From the NCBI GenBank assembly GCA_964019155.1, contig OZ025240.1, positions 78,049,181-78,113,180 of the forward strand: 64,000 nucleotides of DNA, given 5' to 3'. A model generated the notes under the pieces. The model did no database searches. It was not told the origin of the DNA and was given only the letters and a program-made list of their open reading frames with translations. Positions 38,419 to 51,954 of the stretch are shown in pieces. This DNA is from Osedax fenrisi. Its lineage: Eukaryota > Annelida > Polychaeta > Sabellida > Siboglinidae. Position 1 is the stretch's first letter. Every line of letters begins with the position of its first letter. The translations under genes and the position numbers were made by a program.

Positions 38419-41400
38419 GCACGCACGGCGGCTAACCCAGGTGAACGACCTCTACTGGCCGACTAAACATTGCATTGATATGACTGGCTTCTAACAAAAC
38501 TAGTCTAACATTTCTTACAGTAACAGAAATAAAACAGAGTCTTTTCTATCGAGCAATAGCGATAGAAATAGTGGACGAGGCGGATAATCTAGTAAGGACA
38601 ACAGCAACTTCATATCTACTCGAGGGCGTTCTGGCTACCCCATTCACGGCTTCAACACTGCGCTGGAGAAAGCAACAGGAAACTACTCCAGTATAATTCC
38701 CAAGAAAACAAACATGACAGCACAAATAGAAGTAAATGCAATAAGGATAGAAAATGAGCCCCCCAGGTTGGATAGCCTTTCAATTATTACTGGGGATGAG
38801 CGATACTATCGTGTAACTACAGTCGGTAAGGATGACGAGGCTATCTTAAATCCGCAAGGAAGGATTGTTTCTGAGAAAATCGTCTTGTAACACATAGGTA
38901 TTAATAGCTACCTACAATTTAATAAAATATAAATATAGCGACATGGAATGTCAGAACAATGAATAATGGAAATACAGAAATTATTACAAGGGAAATTGGA
39001 AGGAATTGGATAGATTTAATGGGGATAAGCAAGACGAAGTGGAAGGGGATAGGACAAGTAAAATCTGATGATTATACAATGTATTTTAATGGAAAAGATA
39101 AAATTGAAAGAAAAGGGGTGGCAAAGAAAAATAAAAAAATGTGTACTTGGGTTCAATCCTATAAGTGATAGAATAATAACAATACGTATCTAAGGTAAAC
39201 CTATAAATTTCACATTCATACAAATATACGCTCCCACATCAACAGCATTTGGATTATTTCTACGATACCCTACAAAAAGCAATCGATATAGCTCCAAAAT
39301 GTGACATCATGTATGTCATTGGCGATTGGAATGCTAAAGTGGGTAAACAAAAAACAGCTGGTGTAACTGGTGGTTTTGGACTGGGGACTAGAAATGAAAG
39401 AGGTGATACAATGGTAGATTTCTGTAGTAGAAATAGTCTTGTTGTTATGAATACAATGTGCAAGCAACATGCAAGAAGACTATATACTTAGAAGTCACCG
39501 GATACAATTACTAGAAACCAGATTGATTATATCTTATTTACAGGTCGATGGAAAAGCTCTATAAAAAGAGTTACAACTATCCCTGGAGCAGACTGTGGCA
39601 CAGATCACAATTTGTTAATAGCTATTGTCAAGATAAAGCTCAAACAAAGCAAAAGAAATAAGACTACTCTAAAATATGACCTATAAAACATTGATACGAA
39701 ATATACTGTAGAAGTCAAGAATAGATTCAGTATACTACAAGTAGATGGGAAAAATCCTGAAGACTTATGGATTGATATACGTGATGTTGTGATAGATACG
39801 GCTGAGAAATGGATACCAAAAGTAAAGAAGAGGAAAGTTACAAAATGGTTAACCGAAGAAACAATAAAAAATAGCGGAGGAGAGAAGAAAATCAAAGGAA
39901 AAGGTGAAATAGAAAAATATAAAAAACTTAATGCAGATATCAAAAAAAAAACAAGGTATGATAAGTAGATAAATTTAAGAGAAAAATTTAGACAAATAGA
40001 AGAAAACAATAAAAAGGGAAGAACACGAGATCAATACATGGAAATAAAGGATATAACCGGATCATATACCGCTAGATGCGGAGTTATGAATCTAAGTTCC
40101 GGAAAGACGGCTACTGAAGAAAAAGAAGTTAAAACTAGATGGCAACAATACACAGAAAAGCTTTATAGATGAGATCCTAACATCACTGATACTTTCTCCG
40201 AAACAAGATATGAAGATGAACATCATATACTATAGACAGAGGTAAAGGATGCTATCAAGCATATATAAAATCGGAAATCATCTGGATATGAAGGTATACC
40301 TATAGAGCTTCAAAAAGCAGGTGGAGATGCATCTATAAAAATACTATTAATTCTATTCAATAGTATATGGAGGACTAAGGAATGGCCAAAAGAATGAAAG
40401 ACATTTTTTTATCACCAGATATATAAAAAAGAGAGACTATGGGTGATACTCAAAGAAATGGGAGTTCCAGTTCACCTAATAATCTTACTGAGAAAGCTAT
40501 ACACGAAATAAGAAGCTACTGTAAGAACAGAATTCGGTGAAACTGATACTATAAACATAGGGAAAGGGGTAAGACAAGGATGTATTTTATCCCCCTTAAT
40601 GTTTAACATATATGCAGAAAACATAATGAGAGAAGCATTAGAAGATTGGGATGGGGGAATCAGTATTGGAGGTAGAAGGATTACTAACCTGAGATATGCT
40701 GACGACACAACAGTGATCGCTGAAACTAAAAACGATCTCATAGAAATTATGGAGAGTAAAGTTGTCTAGTGAAAAGGCAGGTATTTATTTAAATGTAGGT
40801 AAAACTAAAGTAATGATTACTGAAGACCAAGGAGAAATGGTAGTAGATGGCAAACATATTGAAGAGGTATCTCACTTCATTTTCCTGGGATCTCTAATAA
40901 CCAAGGATGGATTCTGTGAGAGGGAAATACGCAGAAGGCTAGCAATGGGAAGATCTACATTCTGGAAAGATAGAGGAATTACCCTCAGAACAATGATTAG
41001 GCTTGTAAAAGCTTAGTTTTCCCTAGTCTTATACGGAGCAGAATATTGGACAATATGACATCTTGAGAGAAGAAGATCGATGTTTTTGAGTTGTGGTGTT
41101 GGAGACATCTGCTAAGAATAACATCGACCGACCAAAAGAAAAATGTATGGGTTATTGATAATATAAAACCAGAATGTACGCTTGAATCAAGGATAGTCAA
41201 GGCATTATTATGCTACTTTGGCTATGTCATAAGAACAGTCGGAATGGAATATGAAGAAATGGTAGGAAGAATGGGGGTTATAGAAGCAATGGGAGACCTT
41301 TGCAAAGATGGCTGGACAGCATAAAGAAAAACTTCTCTGGAACTATATTCAGCATGATGCGAGGCTCAAGATGTAGGAGGAGTTGAGGAGCTGCTATCAT

Positions 41401-41440
41401 CGATGTCGCCAGGGGTTGGATACGACTCGACGGCACAGGT
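38419..41440 (+). pseudogene. RTE/BovB-like non-LTR retrotransposon, degraded
   Basis: One nearly full-length element with an untranslated 5' region (CGGCGGCTAACCC at about 38427) and a 3' end with GTCGCCAGGGGTTGGATACG. The encoded polyprotein nicks target DNA and copies RNA. The endonuclease begins at ATWNVRTMN (38938), with GDWNAKVG (39322) and GADCGTDHNLL (39584). The RT keeps KGVRQGCILSPLMFNIYAEN (40564) and YADD (40696-40707). After these come FLGSLITKDG and LWCWRHLLRI (41088). It is dead: a frame break near 39135, stops at 39489, 39683, 39966, 40168 and others, and an internal deletion at about 40400-40440 that fuses WPKE to a region just before EMGVP, removing early RT blocks and the first catalytic Asp. 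Confidence 0.92.
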
Positions 41441-42349
41441 TAACAGGTTAATAGTGATAAATAAATGTAATGAATATATATATTTTATATTTGAACTTAA
41501 TTTTAATAAATTAATATCATTCTAAGTAAAGACTATCGATATAAAGAAAGTGGATAAGTAATTGATACACATATAGCATGTAAAAGCATAAAATATTGAT
41601 ATCGATAAATTAAAAATGGCATCATTGATTTTGATTGGATATTAGTTATATTATTTATGTCAATAGTTAAACATTAAGATTTTCGTCGAAATAGATAGAA
41701 GTAACTTATATCCATGGATTTAGATTATACATAATTATATTTGTAGTATATATATAATGTATATAGAACGTTAAAATTGATTATAATTATCAATATATAT
41801 AAATAAATAAATAATAATTTAAAATATATTAGATATCTACTAGTAGGTTTCCATGGCAGTGCATCTATCGCAAAGTACCATAAACTACATCCAATTGCTT
41901 ATTAAATTTCTCAATACATCGATGATTAAACATGTTTTTTACTTTAAAATATAATATAAAACCATGATTTTCTAAAGGATTTTGTCAAGGGGGCCATTTT
42001 AAAAAATAAATGTATTTATATAGTACAAAATTTAAAGCAACATAATATTTTGAATATCTAAAAAATCAGAGGGGTTAATATGGCCCTTTTCCCCTATAGA
42101 TTCCACCCACGAATACTAAATTGTCAACTCATATATTAAATACTCCATCCCGACATTGTTCTAAAATTATGCTCCGTCATCTATTTAAAGTGTACATTTT
42201 AAATAATTCTTAAAAGAAATAGGTAAAATAATAAATTTAATTTAAATTGAAAAATAAATAGACATAATTATTATAATAGAACTAAAGAGTATAATCAAAG
42301 ATTTTTATAAAGAAAGAAATAGCACTTTAGCAAAATCATATTATTCGAT
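41441..42349. other. AT-rich sequence, no gene seen
   Basis: It carries a diverged repeat shared with 3770-3970 (GTGCATCTATCG at 41858). GGGGGCCATTTTA (41990) and AATATGGCCCTTTTCCCC (42077) may be the ends of a short TIR element. Confidence 0.4.
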
Positions 42350-42675
42350 TTTGTACACTGAACATGAACAGCGCAACCTACATACTATGTAGTACAGATT
42401 CAATTTTCTGAATTATTTGTTGTTTATAATGTAAATTTGAATCAAACTATACACATTTAAAATAATATGTTTTAAATTCTATATATATGAGATTAAAATC
42501 TAATTTAAGTTGAATGTAATTTAGCATTGAAAACATTGTTGTATACCAAACATAAATCTATTTCTCTATCTATTTCAGTGATTTTGATACTACTTCTAAC
42601 AGTGGGACGCATAAATATTAATCATGTTGCATAGATTAGGAGTGTTATATATTTATTTCGCAAAATATTATATAT
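42350..42675 (+). mobile_element. Family G MITE, diverged copy 3
   Basis: Same order of blocks as the copies at 47322 and 53607: TTGTTTATAATGTAAATTTG, the GAAAACATTGTTGTAT block, CTATTTCAGTGATTTTGATA, and TTGCATAGATTAGGAGTG leading to a TTTCGCAAAAT right end. It is much more diverged than the other two, and the left terminus is missing. Confidence 0.6.
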
Positions 42676-42845
42676 CAATCATCTATTAATGATAAAAATA
42701 ATTCTTTTAAAGACTGAGGAAACCGATGATTTTTGAAATAAATTATTATTTATATAAAAGTAACTATAGGTACTATAAATAACCTTACATAAAGAAGCAG
42801 AATAAAATCTGTAAAGTTATTTATGCTTGTGGTGCGGGTTGTGAC

Positions 42846-43183
42846 TAGTGATGTAAATGATGCCGAGAAGATACTTTCATTTTCTGAAGAAAAAATGAGC
42901 CGACCCGAGTTGAGACTCTAACGATCCGAAATTATGCTTTTTTTGAAGGTAAATATTAATACTAATTTTTATATATTACATATTTACATCAATTTAAAAA
43001 AAATTATCGTCCGCCAACTTATTCAGTGAATTTTAAATTTCATCTAGTAATGTAAATGATGCTAAACTTTTTAATGCCGAGCAAAGAATTTTGTTGGGTT
43101 AAAAACGACCCCGAGCCGAGACTTTAGATAACTGAGACTACATCAATTATTTAAATTTGAGCATCATTTACATCACTATTATA
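42846..43183. mobile_element. hAT-like MITE
   Basis: The left end is TAGTGATGTAAATGATGC; the right end is its reverse complement, GCATCATTTACATCACTA, ending at 43178, plus five bases. Flanks are GTTGTGAC (42838-42845) and GTTATGAC (43184-43191), an 8-bp target duplication with one mismatch. A third copy of GTAAATGATGC is internal at 43053. No ORF. Length (338 bp) and structure fit a non-autonomous hAT-type element. Confidence 0.75.
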
Positions 43184-44814
43184 GTTATGACCATTGTAAA
43201 TATGTGTTTATTCCTATTTTTATTTATTCCATTATTTTTTACATATCCTATATTTCTTTTATTATATATATTTAAATATAAATTTTAATATTAGACTTTA
43301 TCTCTGTTCTATATTTTGAACTAATTTTAAACTCCATAACTTTAGAACTACTCGATCAAACTATATAAAAATTTCAGAATTTATTTATATTATTATACTA
43401 TTCAGCTAACAACCTAAAATAAAATACCTTACTAAAAATAATATATTATAAAATTTCTGGAATATTTATTATTTTTACAAATTGGTGATATGTATGTCCC
43501 GTTCTCTTGGTTTATATATCATACAATATTTAATTTATATTATTATATTATACAAAAATAAGTAGTTCATATTTTATATATTTCTAGTTATCATGCTCTG
43601 AGTAAACAATGATTATAGATAAATCTAATATGTTTACCATGTAATAAAATCCCCTTTTTCGTCTGTCCTTAAATACTTAGAAACCATTATATGTAAAACA
43701 GTAGATATAAATAAATTATTTATAAAGTCAAAATATCAATTGTCATTTTCATCAATAAACTAATACTGATTATAGATATTAAATCTCAAAAAATATGTTA
43801 TCGAATGTTAATAGATTTATGTAGATCACGAGATCTTACACATGCATTCGTTAGACTATCTCTTAAGGAAATATCACTAGAATAACACTAAATATTATAT
43901 AACGTAGTTAAAAATATATTAATTAATAGTAATCAAATTATTAAATTTATAAATATATTTATATATACTTTTCAAGAATTAATTCCTATGAACTTAATAT
44001 ATTATAAATAATAAAATGTACAGGTTATATGTCAATAAGCGAAGATAATTTTAATATGTGGAAATTATCAAGTATAAAATAGAATTATTAATCAACATTA
44101 AAATAATACTACATGTTCTAGATGACTAACCAATGATACAAATAATTAATTATTTAAACATTTTAAGGGCACAGGTAAAAATAATGAACAACATTTTTTT
44201 TTTATTATTTGATTATAATTTATCTATAAAATTTGAAATATTATCTTTATGGTACATGGTTTGTTTGTTTGGTACATGGTTTGGTTTGTTTAGGTAAAAT
44301 AAAACTGATAAAAAAAACATTTTAAAACAAATATAAATATAATCGTATGCATTAATTTAAAACTTTAAACTTGATTTACGCAAAATATTTATTTTGACCA
44401 AGTACTTTTATAAAATAACATATGTAGCATTATTATTCAAGTTTATTTTTATTGATAAAAATTTATAATTAATTTGTAATTTGTTGTTGATATTTGTAGG
44501 TCATCTAAATAAATATGCATACCACATAGATTATTAAAAAAAAAAAAACTTGATCTATAATTCTCAGATTAATTATTATACAAATAAAAAAAATGTAATA
44601 CAATATAATATATCATGAAAAGATATGCAAATTATGTTATATAACATAACACAATTTTAACTTATCCATAATTATAGGATATTTTAATATACTATAAATA
44701 AACTATTATGTGAACAAAATCATAGGGTATATTTAATAAAATGGTTTTATAAATTATTATTGAATAAATCTCAAATTACCCATATGTTGAACATTAATTT
44801 TAAATAGTTCTAAA
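43184..44814. other. AT-rich sequence, no gene seen
   Basis: From 44161, TTTTAAGGGCACAGGT resembles the left end of a TTAA-type element, and an inverted ATTTTGCGTAAATCAAGTTT motif (minus strand, about 44370-44392) matches the interior of the MITE at 28210, so a decayed relative is likely here. Confidence 0.4.
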
Positions 44815-45560
44815 ATCTGGAACATCACAAGGATCGGTTTTATGTTCAATTTTATTTTTATAATATATTATTGAACTTCCATATAACTTCTCTCAAAAAA
44901 TTACTATTAGTTTATTTGAAGATTGTACTAAAATATATTTGTCTTACCTATCAGAGTGATCTCTTTTACAAAATAATTAAAATTTATTTTCATATTGGGC
45001 AAATAAATGGAAATTAAATCTATCATCAAAATGTACAGTTATGACTAGGAAATGTTACTCCATTTAAATATTTTATAAATAATATTCAATGAGAAAACGT
45101 TAATTTATAATATATATTTAAATATGTAGGAATAATATTTGAGAATAGTATTTTGTTTAATAAAAATAACTATATTTGTGAAAAAGCATATTTAAAAAAA
45201 TTAAATTTATAAATGATTTCTACAACATTTCTATAGCATTATAAATAAATTAAATTTATTGTAGAAAAATTGTAGGATAATGTATTTATAACTAGGATAC
45301 CTTTTTCAAAATTTAGTAAATTTTGTAGTCAAATAGATCAAATTAAATGAGTGCTGAAGAAATGATTTACTAGAGAATAGTTACAAGATGTATAGGATAT
45401 ACAAATTAATCACATATTAATTATAAATTATATAGTCATATTTGAATATTTTAAATTAGAATCACTGGAACTTAGATAATTGAAAATAGATCTAACAACA
45501 ATTTTAACATATGAAAATATAAGCACATCTAATATCCTTAACATTTCCGCAATGCTTAAA
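44815..45560 (+). pseudogene. Heavily decayed jockey/CR1-type LINE reverse transcriptase
   Basis: No long frame survives, but in order, across frames, the translation gives SGTSQGSVLCSILFL (RT block 4), LPYNFSQKITISLFEDCTKI where the catalytic A-D-D has become E-D-C, WANKWKLNLSSKCTVMT, VGIIFENSILFNKNN, and near 45461 KLESLELR followed, past a stop, by LKID. This is the usual order of RT palm and thumb blocks in jockey/CR1-group LINEs. The catalytic change, stops and shifts show a long-dead copy. Its ends are not defined. Confidence 0.75.
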
Positions 45561-45718
45561 TGAACTAGCCTGTAGTATTATTATGAATCATATGATGTTA
45601 ACGAGTTTTTAAAAATTAATATCTATTTTAGTTAATTACATTTAAAATATAATAACTTATAAAGGAAAATACTTAAATCGTAATGTATTGCATATGTATT
45701 GCGGTGCAGAATTCTTAA

Positions 45719-46236
45719 GGGCCAGCGTAACCTTCATTTTTATTTTTTAGGGATATTTTTTTTATATTAAAATGTAATTCATTATATTTAAAATGATGTA
45801 TAATATATCATATACAATTAAACATAATTGCCTCAAATACGAATATTAATCATACACCTATTCAAAATGGTGGGATTTAATAATTAGAAAAAATGAAAGT
45901 AAAACTTTAGAAGCCTATATCTCTGGTGTTTTTTTTTATGTTAATAACTTTTTAACTCTTTTATGAATCTTTATAAAATGTTCTGAGTATATACATAATA
46001 CATGGTTATTATTATATAGGTATGTAAGCAAACGTAAAAATAATCTTAATATTATAATTAACTTTTCTTTAATAATACATTTATTATTTTATGATGTACC
46101 TATATAACTAGAGATGAATGTTATCTGGATAATTTAAAAAAAATACTAATAAATAGAAAAGATATAGCCTGTTAAAAAATAGTTATTTTTCCCTATCTTT
46201 TACATGTAAACGACGGCAAGGTTACGCCGGCCCATG
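45719..46236. mobile_element. TTAA-flanked MITE, family D copy 1
   Basis: The left end GGGCCAGCGTAACCTT follows TTAA (45715-45718). The right end on the minus strand reads GGGCCGGCGTAACCTT, and TTAA lies three bases beyond (46237-46240). A subterminal TTTACATGTAAA palindrome near 46199 matches that in the MITE at 28210, suggesting the same transposase group. Interior shared with 38140-38330. No ORF. Confidence 0.8.
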
Positions 46237-47321
46237 TTAAAATAAATAATATTTTATATAATATTATATTTATTATATGGAATTTAGTAAAACTACAATA
46301 AAGTACCATATCAAACTATATTAACATTATTTGATAACTTATACCCATTTATTAATAATAGTATTACCATAAATAATGTTATGAATAAATATTACTTAAT
46401 TTCATCACAAATTATTTTGCATGTTTTGACCCTCATTTCATCTCATATAAATAAAATACATTTATATTAAATTTACTGATTTAATCAATTATAAATAGTT
46501 ACTAAAGTCAGATAAATAATAATCTATATATGTTTATTAATAATTTAATTATTATAAATATTTGTTATGTAATATAAATTAGTCGTTTCAATATTCTTCA
46601 TCCCAAACTCCAGATTACCTGTATTCGTAGTTACTAAAAGTTGCAGTAATCGGATATACGTTTAGATATTATAATGTTCATTTTAATTCATTATATAACA
46701 TTAATATAAATATATACATATATAAAACAAATTATATTTTAGTTTTTCATTACAGCCTAATATAATATAATGTAAAATTACTTCCACATTAGCACATGCA
46801 AAAATAATGATAGTTTATGGTATTTTAGCACAATATATATTTAATAATTATTCACTCTACTATTGTATATAATGTATAACATTATATACAATATATATTA
46901 TAACATATTAAAATATATATATATAATATATTATAAATACAAATATTTATTTATTTTTCATATTTTGTATATAAACCATAATTTTATTAATTCTTACAAT
47001 TTTGATATTATGATCACAAATATTAACTCTATTAAATAATATTAATAAAATTGTTATAAATGTTACAATAAAAAATGTATAATATAAATATTATACATTA
47101 CATAATAACAAGGACATGACATGGCCTCTCTATCTCTGAAATGGTTAATTTTTGTACTCTCTTTTAACTAAATACTTTTCAGTGGTATAATTAATTATAA
47201 TTTAATGATTTAAATCTTTGAATCAAAGATATCAAGGATATTAATTTATCTGTAAATAAAAAATGCATTAATATATTTCATTTTGTATTTCTATACACTA
47301 ATGTTGGTGTATACTATACAC
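46237..47321. other. AT-rich sequence, no gene seen
   Basis: No feature beyond short (TA)n and (ATT)n runs. Confidence 0.5.
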
Positions 47322-47775
47322 CAAAGATTTTCCGAAGGAAAGATATAACACTTACGCGAAATCGTGTAATTCGAATTTGTATACAAAATACCCTGGTGCC
47401 ACCTATAGCGGGTTACTTTTAGGAACTATGCGTTGTTTATAATGTAAATTCGTATTTAACTATACACTTTTAAAATGTTAAATAATATGCTTTAAATTAA
47501 TATTTATATGATGAAAACTAAGTGTTCATTACTAATATATAACAAACAAATATGATATGTATGTTTTAAATGCTATAAGTATATATTTAGTGAGTAAAAG
47601 CTAATTTATATTGCATGTAATTTAATAGAGCAATGAAAACATTGTTGTATGCAAACAGAGCCGAACCTAAATCTATTTCAGTGATTTCGATACTACTGCT
47701 AGCAGCGGTTGGGGCTATTACTAAATTACGTTGCATGCATAGGGAGTGTTATATCTTTGCTTCGCAAAATCTTTG
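47322..47775 (+). mobile_element. Family G MITE, copy 1
   Basis: A 454-bp element with inverted ends CAAAGATTTTCCGAAGGAAA (left) and, on the minus strand, CAAAGATTTTGCGAAGCAAA (right). Each end is itself a small palindrome. It is flanked on both sides by CTATACAC, a perfect 8-bp target-site duplication, which fits hAT-type insertion. The 71-codon frame at 47633-47848 lies mostly inside it and is not a gene. An inverted, highly similar copy is at 53607-54055. Confidence 0.88.
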
Positions 47776-48391
47776 CTATACACTGTATAATATACAGTGT
47801 ATAGTATACAGATATATTATTAAAAATCCGAATTTATTTATAAATTAGGTTCGAATTAAACAATGTTTTTTTATTTTATTTATGTAGAATTTCTAAATAA
47901 TATAATCGGTATTAAATTATCATAGATTTTTATGAAGCAGTTCTTAGAAAAATGATTATATTATAAATTAAATATAATCATATTGAAATTATTGATTTTA
48001 AAACGAGTTTTTGCATTGATTTTTGTATCAAATTCAAATTTGTAATCCTGGACCATGATATAATACGATAAAATAACTCAAATGTAAAATGAGAATTTCA
48101 CATAATATGCTTTTGCAGACATCCTTTCCTTAATAATATACAATATATAATTAATATTTAAATTATAAAAATATGTATTAAATGATATCCTTCGTATATA
48201 TTCGTATTATTTATCAAATAATATTATTATATGATTAATATATATGTATAGATATTTTATTTGTATTTTATTAATAATAAATACTATATAAAATGTCTTC
48301 CTTATTAATAAAGTGTAATTAATTAATTTATATATCTATTCTTTTAAGATATTTTATTTATTTTATTAGTGTTTTTCTTAAATATTTTACC

Positions 48392-48422
<31 letters not shown>

Positions 48423-48470
48423 ATAAGTGTCTTCGAGTCATTAGTTATTATTTTATTATTATTATTATTA

Positions 48471-48533
48471 TCAGATTTAGGCAATGCCAGGGTAATTATA
48501 GAATCAGTGTTGCTTATCGAGACAATTACCCCT
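48471..48533 (+). repeat. Family K short palindromic repeat, copy 1
   Basis: CAGATTTAGG, then CCAGGGTAATTATAGAATC and, after a short loop, GAGACAATTACCCC. The GGGTAATT/AATTACCC pair is self-complementary. It is preceded by an (ATT)n run. Related copies are at 52470 and, inverted, 53463. Confidence 0.65.
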
Positions 48534-50440
48534 TATTATGACTTATTCATATATGCAGTATTTTAAATCATATACAAAATTAAGTCGCCTTATTAGTAGA
48601 CTGATACAAGTCGTTTAGCTATACATTTACAATTATAACCTATAATTATATGAAAAACTTTCTAATGAAACACTTTACTAGACATATTTTAATAAATGAT
48701 TAAAACCATAATAACTAATATACTTTGAAATTTAAATATTCTATATACTTTAAATATATTTACCTTTAGTATAATTTATAAATATATTAATATTAATTTA
48801 AAATATTAATTTAATAATATTATTATATATAATATTTAATTGTAATACTAAATTAAAGGATAGAATGTTATAATATGCTCATATTCTTACATTATTAACT
48901 ACTATATTAAAGTATGATTCAAAATGAGAATATCGAATATAGCCTTGGTTTATTTTTATTATGATTATCGAGGTCATATTAAATATTTTTCTTTATAATT
49001 GTATACTTTAAAATTTTAATAACAACGAATTTATATATATCTAATAATATATTCTACATGAGGATTTTCCATATAAGTTTATCATATGTATTTTAAATAT
49101 CAAAACGAGTATTTTGAAGTTAATCTCATAAATCGTAATCAAAACGAATAGGGAGGTACCATATTCTAATCAGATTATTCAAATAGTAAATTATTAAAAA
49201 AAAACAGTAAAAACACAAAAAACAGGGTTAAAGTAACACATATATATAATATACCTAATTATATATCTGTGGTTAAAGTAAATAATATTAAGTTATATTG
49301 CCAACAATTTTAGAACTTCGTTCTTTATGCCTTGTAAGTATAGCCATTCACACCGAAACTGTCTGATTTTGATGTTTGATGATATATGGCTGTATTATTT
49401 AGTGTTAATGCATCTTTATACAATTAAAATTATATAATATAAAGTTTATTCAGTATTATTTCCGACTTTTAGTAACTCTTGCCAGATACAAGTATTTGTA
49501 TTTTATTGTTTCCTCATTTTTAGATTTATATTCAAATAAACTTACATAAATAATTGTATGTGATTATTTGTAATAAATGTACGTGTATTTGAAAAATATA
49601 ACTACTAGTTATTAAACTAGTGTAAAAACTAAATTAAATATAAACTTTTTCTATATATTCATAAGGATGTATTGGAATATTTATTTGAGAATTAGATGTT
49701 ATAATCTTTATGTAATATAATTATTCATAAATATGATTTTATTATAACACAGTTATAAAGTTTATATATTCCAAAATAAATGTGTTCAAAACCGTTTATA
49801 TATATTTTCTGTATGTCGACTTAAGGAAAAAATATATATACAATATAAATTATTCAAAAAAAGAGGGCGGTAATGCTATCAAAATAATATCGGAATATAT
49901 AATAAACAATGTTTACTAAACACTTATAGTTTAATATATATTATGAATATCTTGCAGGTGTATCATGTATACACCTTTTTGGTTTATAATATAAATATAA
50001 ACTTTATATTATACAAAGAATGAGTTTTTATAAAAAAAAGTAAACTCAACTTAATAATAGACTTATTGTAATATAATAATTTTATATAGAATAGAGCCCT
50101 ATAGTTGAATGATTACTTTACATGAATTCTTGTCTTTATTAATTAATTCTTGTAATCATATATTTTACAACAAATATTAATAAATATTTGTTAATACATG
50201 TTGTTTAATAATGTTTAATAAATATTGTTATTCAACCAAGTAAAAACTATGTTAATCTATATAACATAAGTATGTAATCTATTAAACAATATTATTTTTA
50301 ATTATAATTAATATATAATAATTATATTATGTACAAATTGTACACTTAATAAATTTAATTATATCATATATTTAATATTATATGAATATTTTTATTTTTA
50401 TAATTAAAACAATATTTATCATAAATTTTATGATTGATAA

Positions 50441-50488
<48 letters not shown>

Positions 50489-51863
50489 AATATATATATA
50501 TATATAATATATACATTGTTACTTGTATTTCATTTTTAATATTTTGTAATCTTATAAATAGTATATAATAATCTGAAATAATATCATTTTATATTATATA
50601 ATATAAAATAAATATATAAGACACAGGTAAACATATATAAACTATATATTTGATAATCTTCAATTTGTGTATAGATTATTCACATTACTAAATATTAAAG
50701 ATATATTATATTAATAGTAAATATACTATAATTATATATTTTGTTATTAATAGTTTTATAAATTAATATGGTAGAATCATAGATATCAATAATTAAAATA
50801 TATCTTTTAAAAATTATCAATTTGAAATAACAAATACCTTTTTCTTGGCATAACAGTATGCTAATATATAGCATAGATATTTAATTTATAGATAACATTA
50901 AGCATATATATATATACTCTAAAAATAAAATTATGTATATAGATTAAATACTGATAATACAAAAGGAATACTAAAGATTCAATGGATTAAATATAATTTG
51001 TTTTTAAATTGAATATTTTAACATAACTTTGTATTATATTATTGAATACATTAGATATTAATTATAATTAATGATTATTTGCAAATTGGTTATCAGGTTT
51101 TAACTATAATTACTATTCAATTATATTTACTACTATTTATGTTAATTTTATTCGAAATTATTTATTTATATGGTTCAAATTTCATATATAAACGAAATTT
51201 TATTCAAAATTTAGATGTTGACAACTAATGTGTCAGAGGTTAGTATAGTTTATTATTTAAAGGAAAACATGAATTTATTTTATATATTTTAATAAATAAT
51301 AAATTTTAAGATATAAATAATAATCATATATACAAAATAATATTTTACACATTACTAATATAGTCATTGATTATAATTATTATTTTTTAAATCTAAAAAA
51401 AATAGATTAGTTAATTACAAAATTAATATAATTAATTGATTACTTCCTATAATAATAATTGTTGTCATATTTATTTTCTCCACTTAAATAGTTAGTTTTC
51501 CCATCATGTATTATAATATATACATATATGAGTTAAATATATAATACATATCATTACATACGTTTATAATAATTATATACTATATTATATATTATACGTT
51601 TAATGCATTTATAATATATTTAAAATTATATAAAATGTTTTAAAAATGGCGTCAATGAATATATTTGTATTTATTTTATTTTATAAAATTTACTATAATA
51701 TATCTAAAATATAATACGTCTATTAATATATTAATTATTCAAATACATATTTTTAATTTGTTTTCATTACATGAATACATTTAAAAAACTTTTTATATAT
51801 ATTTTAAGTTTTTTCATTTTTGCCGCTATGATATTATAGTTAATTGATAATACATAAATGTAT

Positions 51864-51864
<1 letters not shown>
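48534..51864. other. AT-rich sequence, no gene seen
   Basis: No exon is supported on either strand. (TA)n runs lie at 50446-50478. Confidence 0.5.

Positions 51865-51923
<59 letters not shown>
51865..51923. repeat. (TA)n microsatellite
   Basis: A pure TA run of nearly 60 bp. Confidence 0.95.
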
Positions 51924-51928
<5 letters not shown>

Positions 51929-51954
51929 TATATTGATGCTATTGTAACAATACT

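Noticed and set aside
39260..40009. Minus-strand frames at 39260-39470, 39605-40009, 40472-40741 and 40997-41200
   Set aside because: Antisense shadows of the plus-strand RTE retrotransposon coding region.
47633..47848. 71-codon frame, and its counterparts at 53615 and 53981
   Set aside because: They lie inside the family G MITE on opposite strands of the two copies; not coding.
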